A stretch of 48,752 nucleotides of DNA from Candidatus Borkfalkia faecavium (GTDB lineage Bacteria; Bacillota; Clostridia; Christensenellales; Borkfalkiaceae): NCBI GenBank assembly GCA_019114755.1, contig DXEW01000034.1, positions 1-48,752 of the forward strand, in the 5' to 3' direction. Of the stretch, positions 48,300-48,752 are shown piece after piece. Both the position numbers and the translations under genes were made by a program. Position 1 is the first letter of the stretch. Each line of letters opens with the position of its first letter. The notes below the pieces were generated by a model, which searched no databases, was not told where the DNA came from, and saw only the letters and a program-made list of their open reading frames with translations.

Positions 48300-48540
48300 A
48301 TCGTTTGCTGACGGCATTCCCCGAAGGGGGAGGGCCATGTAAAATGTAGAATTGTGTACGATTTGAAGAATATTTTACCCCGCCCTGTCATCCTGAGGAG
48401 CGAAGCGACGAAGGATCTCAAGAGCAAATGTAAAATGTAGAATGTAGAATTTTGGAAGAGATGAAAATATTTTTGCATATATCCTCAATTTTACACTTTA
48501 CACTTTACATTTTAAAGAGACCCGTTCGACTGCGCGAAAA
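48300..48540. repeat. mosaic of F5, F1 and F2 repeats
   Basis: In order: F5-like TTCCCCGAAGGGGGAGG (48318), short F1 (48338-48352), inverted F2 CTGTCATCCTGAGGAGCGAA (48384), an F1 inverted pair (48427-48450 and 48486-48514) and an F2 fragment CCCGTTCGACTGCGC (48521). No gene seen. Confidence 0.75.
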
Positions 48541-48660
48541 AACAGGGCTCCCGAAAATCGCAGCGAAGCGAGATTCTTGGGAAAGAGGAGCGACAGGTGC
48601 AGCGGGCGAGGCGGCAAGCATAGCGCACCGCCTGCCATGGCGCCTTGACGCGACGAGATG
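48541..48660. repeat. family F3 repeat, full-length copy
   Basis: Matches the insert in structured element A (19269-19393) over about 120 bases, from AACAGGGCTCCCGAAAATCG to CGACGAGATG. Confidence 0.8.
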
Positions 48661-48712
48661 AGAGGATACCGTCCTTGTTATAGGCAAAGTAGACAAAATA
48701 AGGATGAGTCAA

Positions 48713-48752
48713 CCCTCATTCGTCACGCGCAGCAAGCAGCGCGTGCCACCTT
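48713..48752. repeat. F5-like repeat cut by the window end
   Basis: CCCTCATTCGTCACGCGCAG...GTGCCACCTT parallels CCCTCATCCGTCATTCGTTC...TGACACCTT at 31384-31415, with a different hairpin in the middle. Confidence 0.5.

Overview
The window looks like a chromosomal segment of a moderately high-GC, Gram-positive, probably endospore-forming Clostridia-type bacterium. Evidence seen directly: SpoVAC, PyrR, RqcP, a monomeric [FeFe] hydrogenase, an araB-araD-araA cluster, and many consensus sigma-A promoters and G+C-rich intrinsic terminators. A gut clostridial lineage such as Christensenellales is an inference only. Genes are densely packed, mostly on the minus strand, but several intergenic gaps are unusually long and filled with repeats.

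Layout. 1-1.3 kb: end of dapA and dapB (lysine/diaminopimelate synthesis). 1.4-5.6 kb, minus: spoVAC, a large repeat-bearing lipoprotein, a Nudix hydrolase. 5.6-13.9 kb, minus: rpoB-rpoC behind a near-perfect promoter and a long leader; rpoB carries an acidic tail cut by an in-frame TAA. 13.9-17.1 kb, plus: rqcP, a 71-residue repeat ORF, an ispD-ispF fusion and radA. 17.2-21.1 kb, minus: adenine deaminase and a purine permease. 21.2-25.6 kb: a TIM-barrel epimerase-like gene and a glycerol-1-phosphate dehydrogenase (minus), diverging from a thioesterase and a membrane-bound HTH regulator (plus). 25.6-33.6 kb, minus: a small conserved protein, a GH36 alpha-galactosidase-like enzyme, and the arabinose genes araA, araD and araB, separated by gaps full of mosaic repeats. 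33.7-34.6 kb: an AT-rich patch with a broken secreted-protein gene and a 54-residue membrane protein. 34.8-42.1 kb, minus: [FeFe] hydrogenase, then an overlapping operon (in transcription order) lgt, nicotinate phosphoribosyltransferase, divIVA-like, lspA, rluD-type, pyrR. 42.5-48.3 kb: mazF (plus), nnr, recX, a hypothetical gene, ilvE and a YigZ-family gene (minus).

Most striking points. (1) The rpoB reading frame continues for 73 strongly acidic codons past its TAA and ends 19 bases before rpoC, so a long acidic RpoB tail has been truncated by one nonsense codon or is reached by readthrough. (2) A roughly 220-base element occurs three times, always in the same orientation between two co-directional genes (permease/adenine deaminase, araB/araD, araD/araA). 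Its helices differ in sequence between copies but stay complementary, which is the signature of a structured RNA; I do not recognise it. (3) The intergenic space is a mosaic of at least five other repeat families, including tandem duplications of gene 3' ends and terminators. (4) Several housekeeping proteins (RpoB, LspA, Lgt, RecX) carry unusual low-complexity, mostly acidic C-terminal tails.
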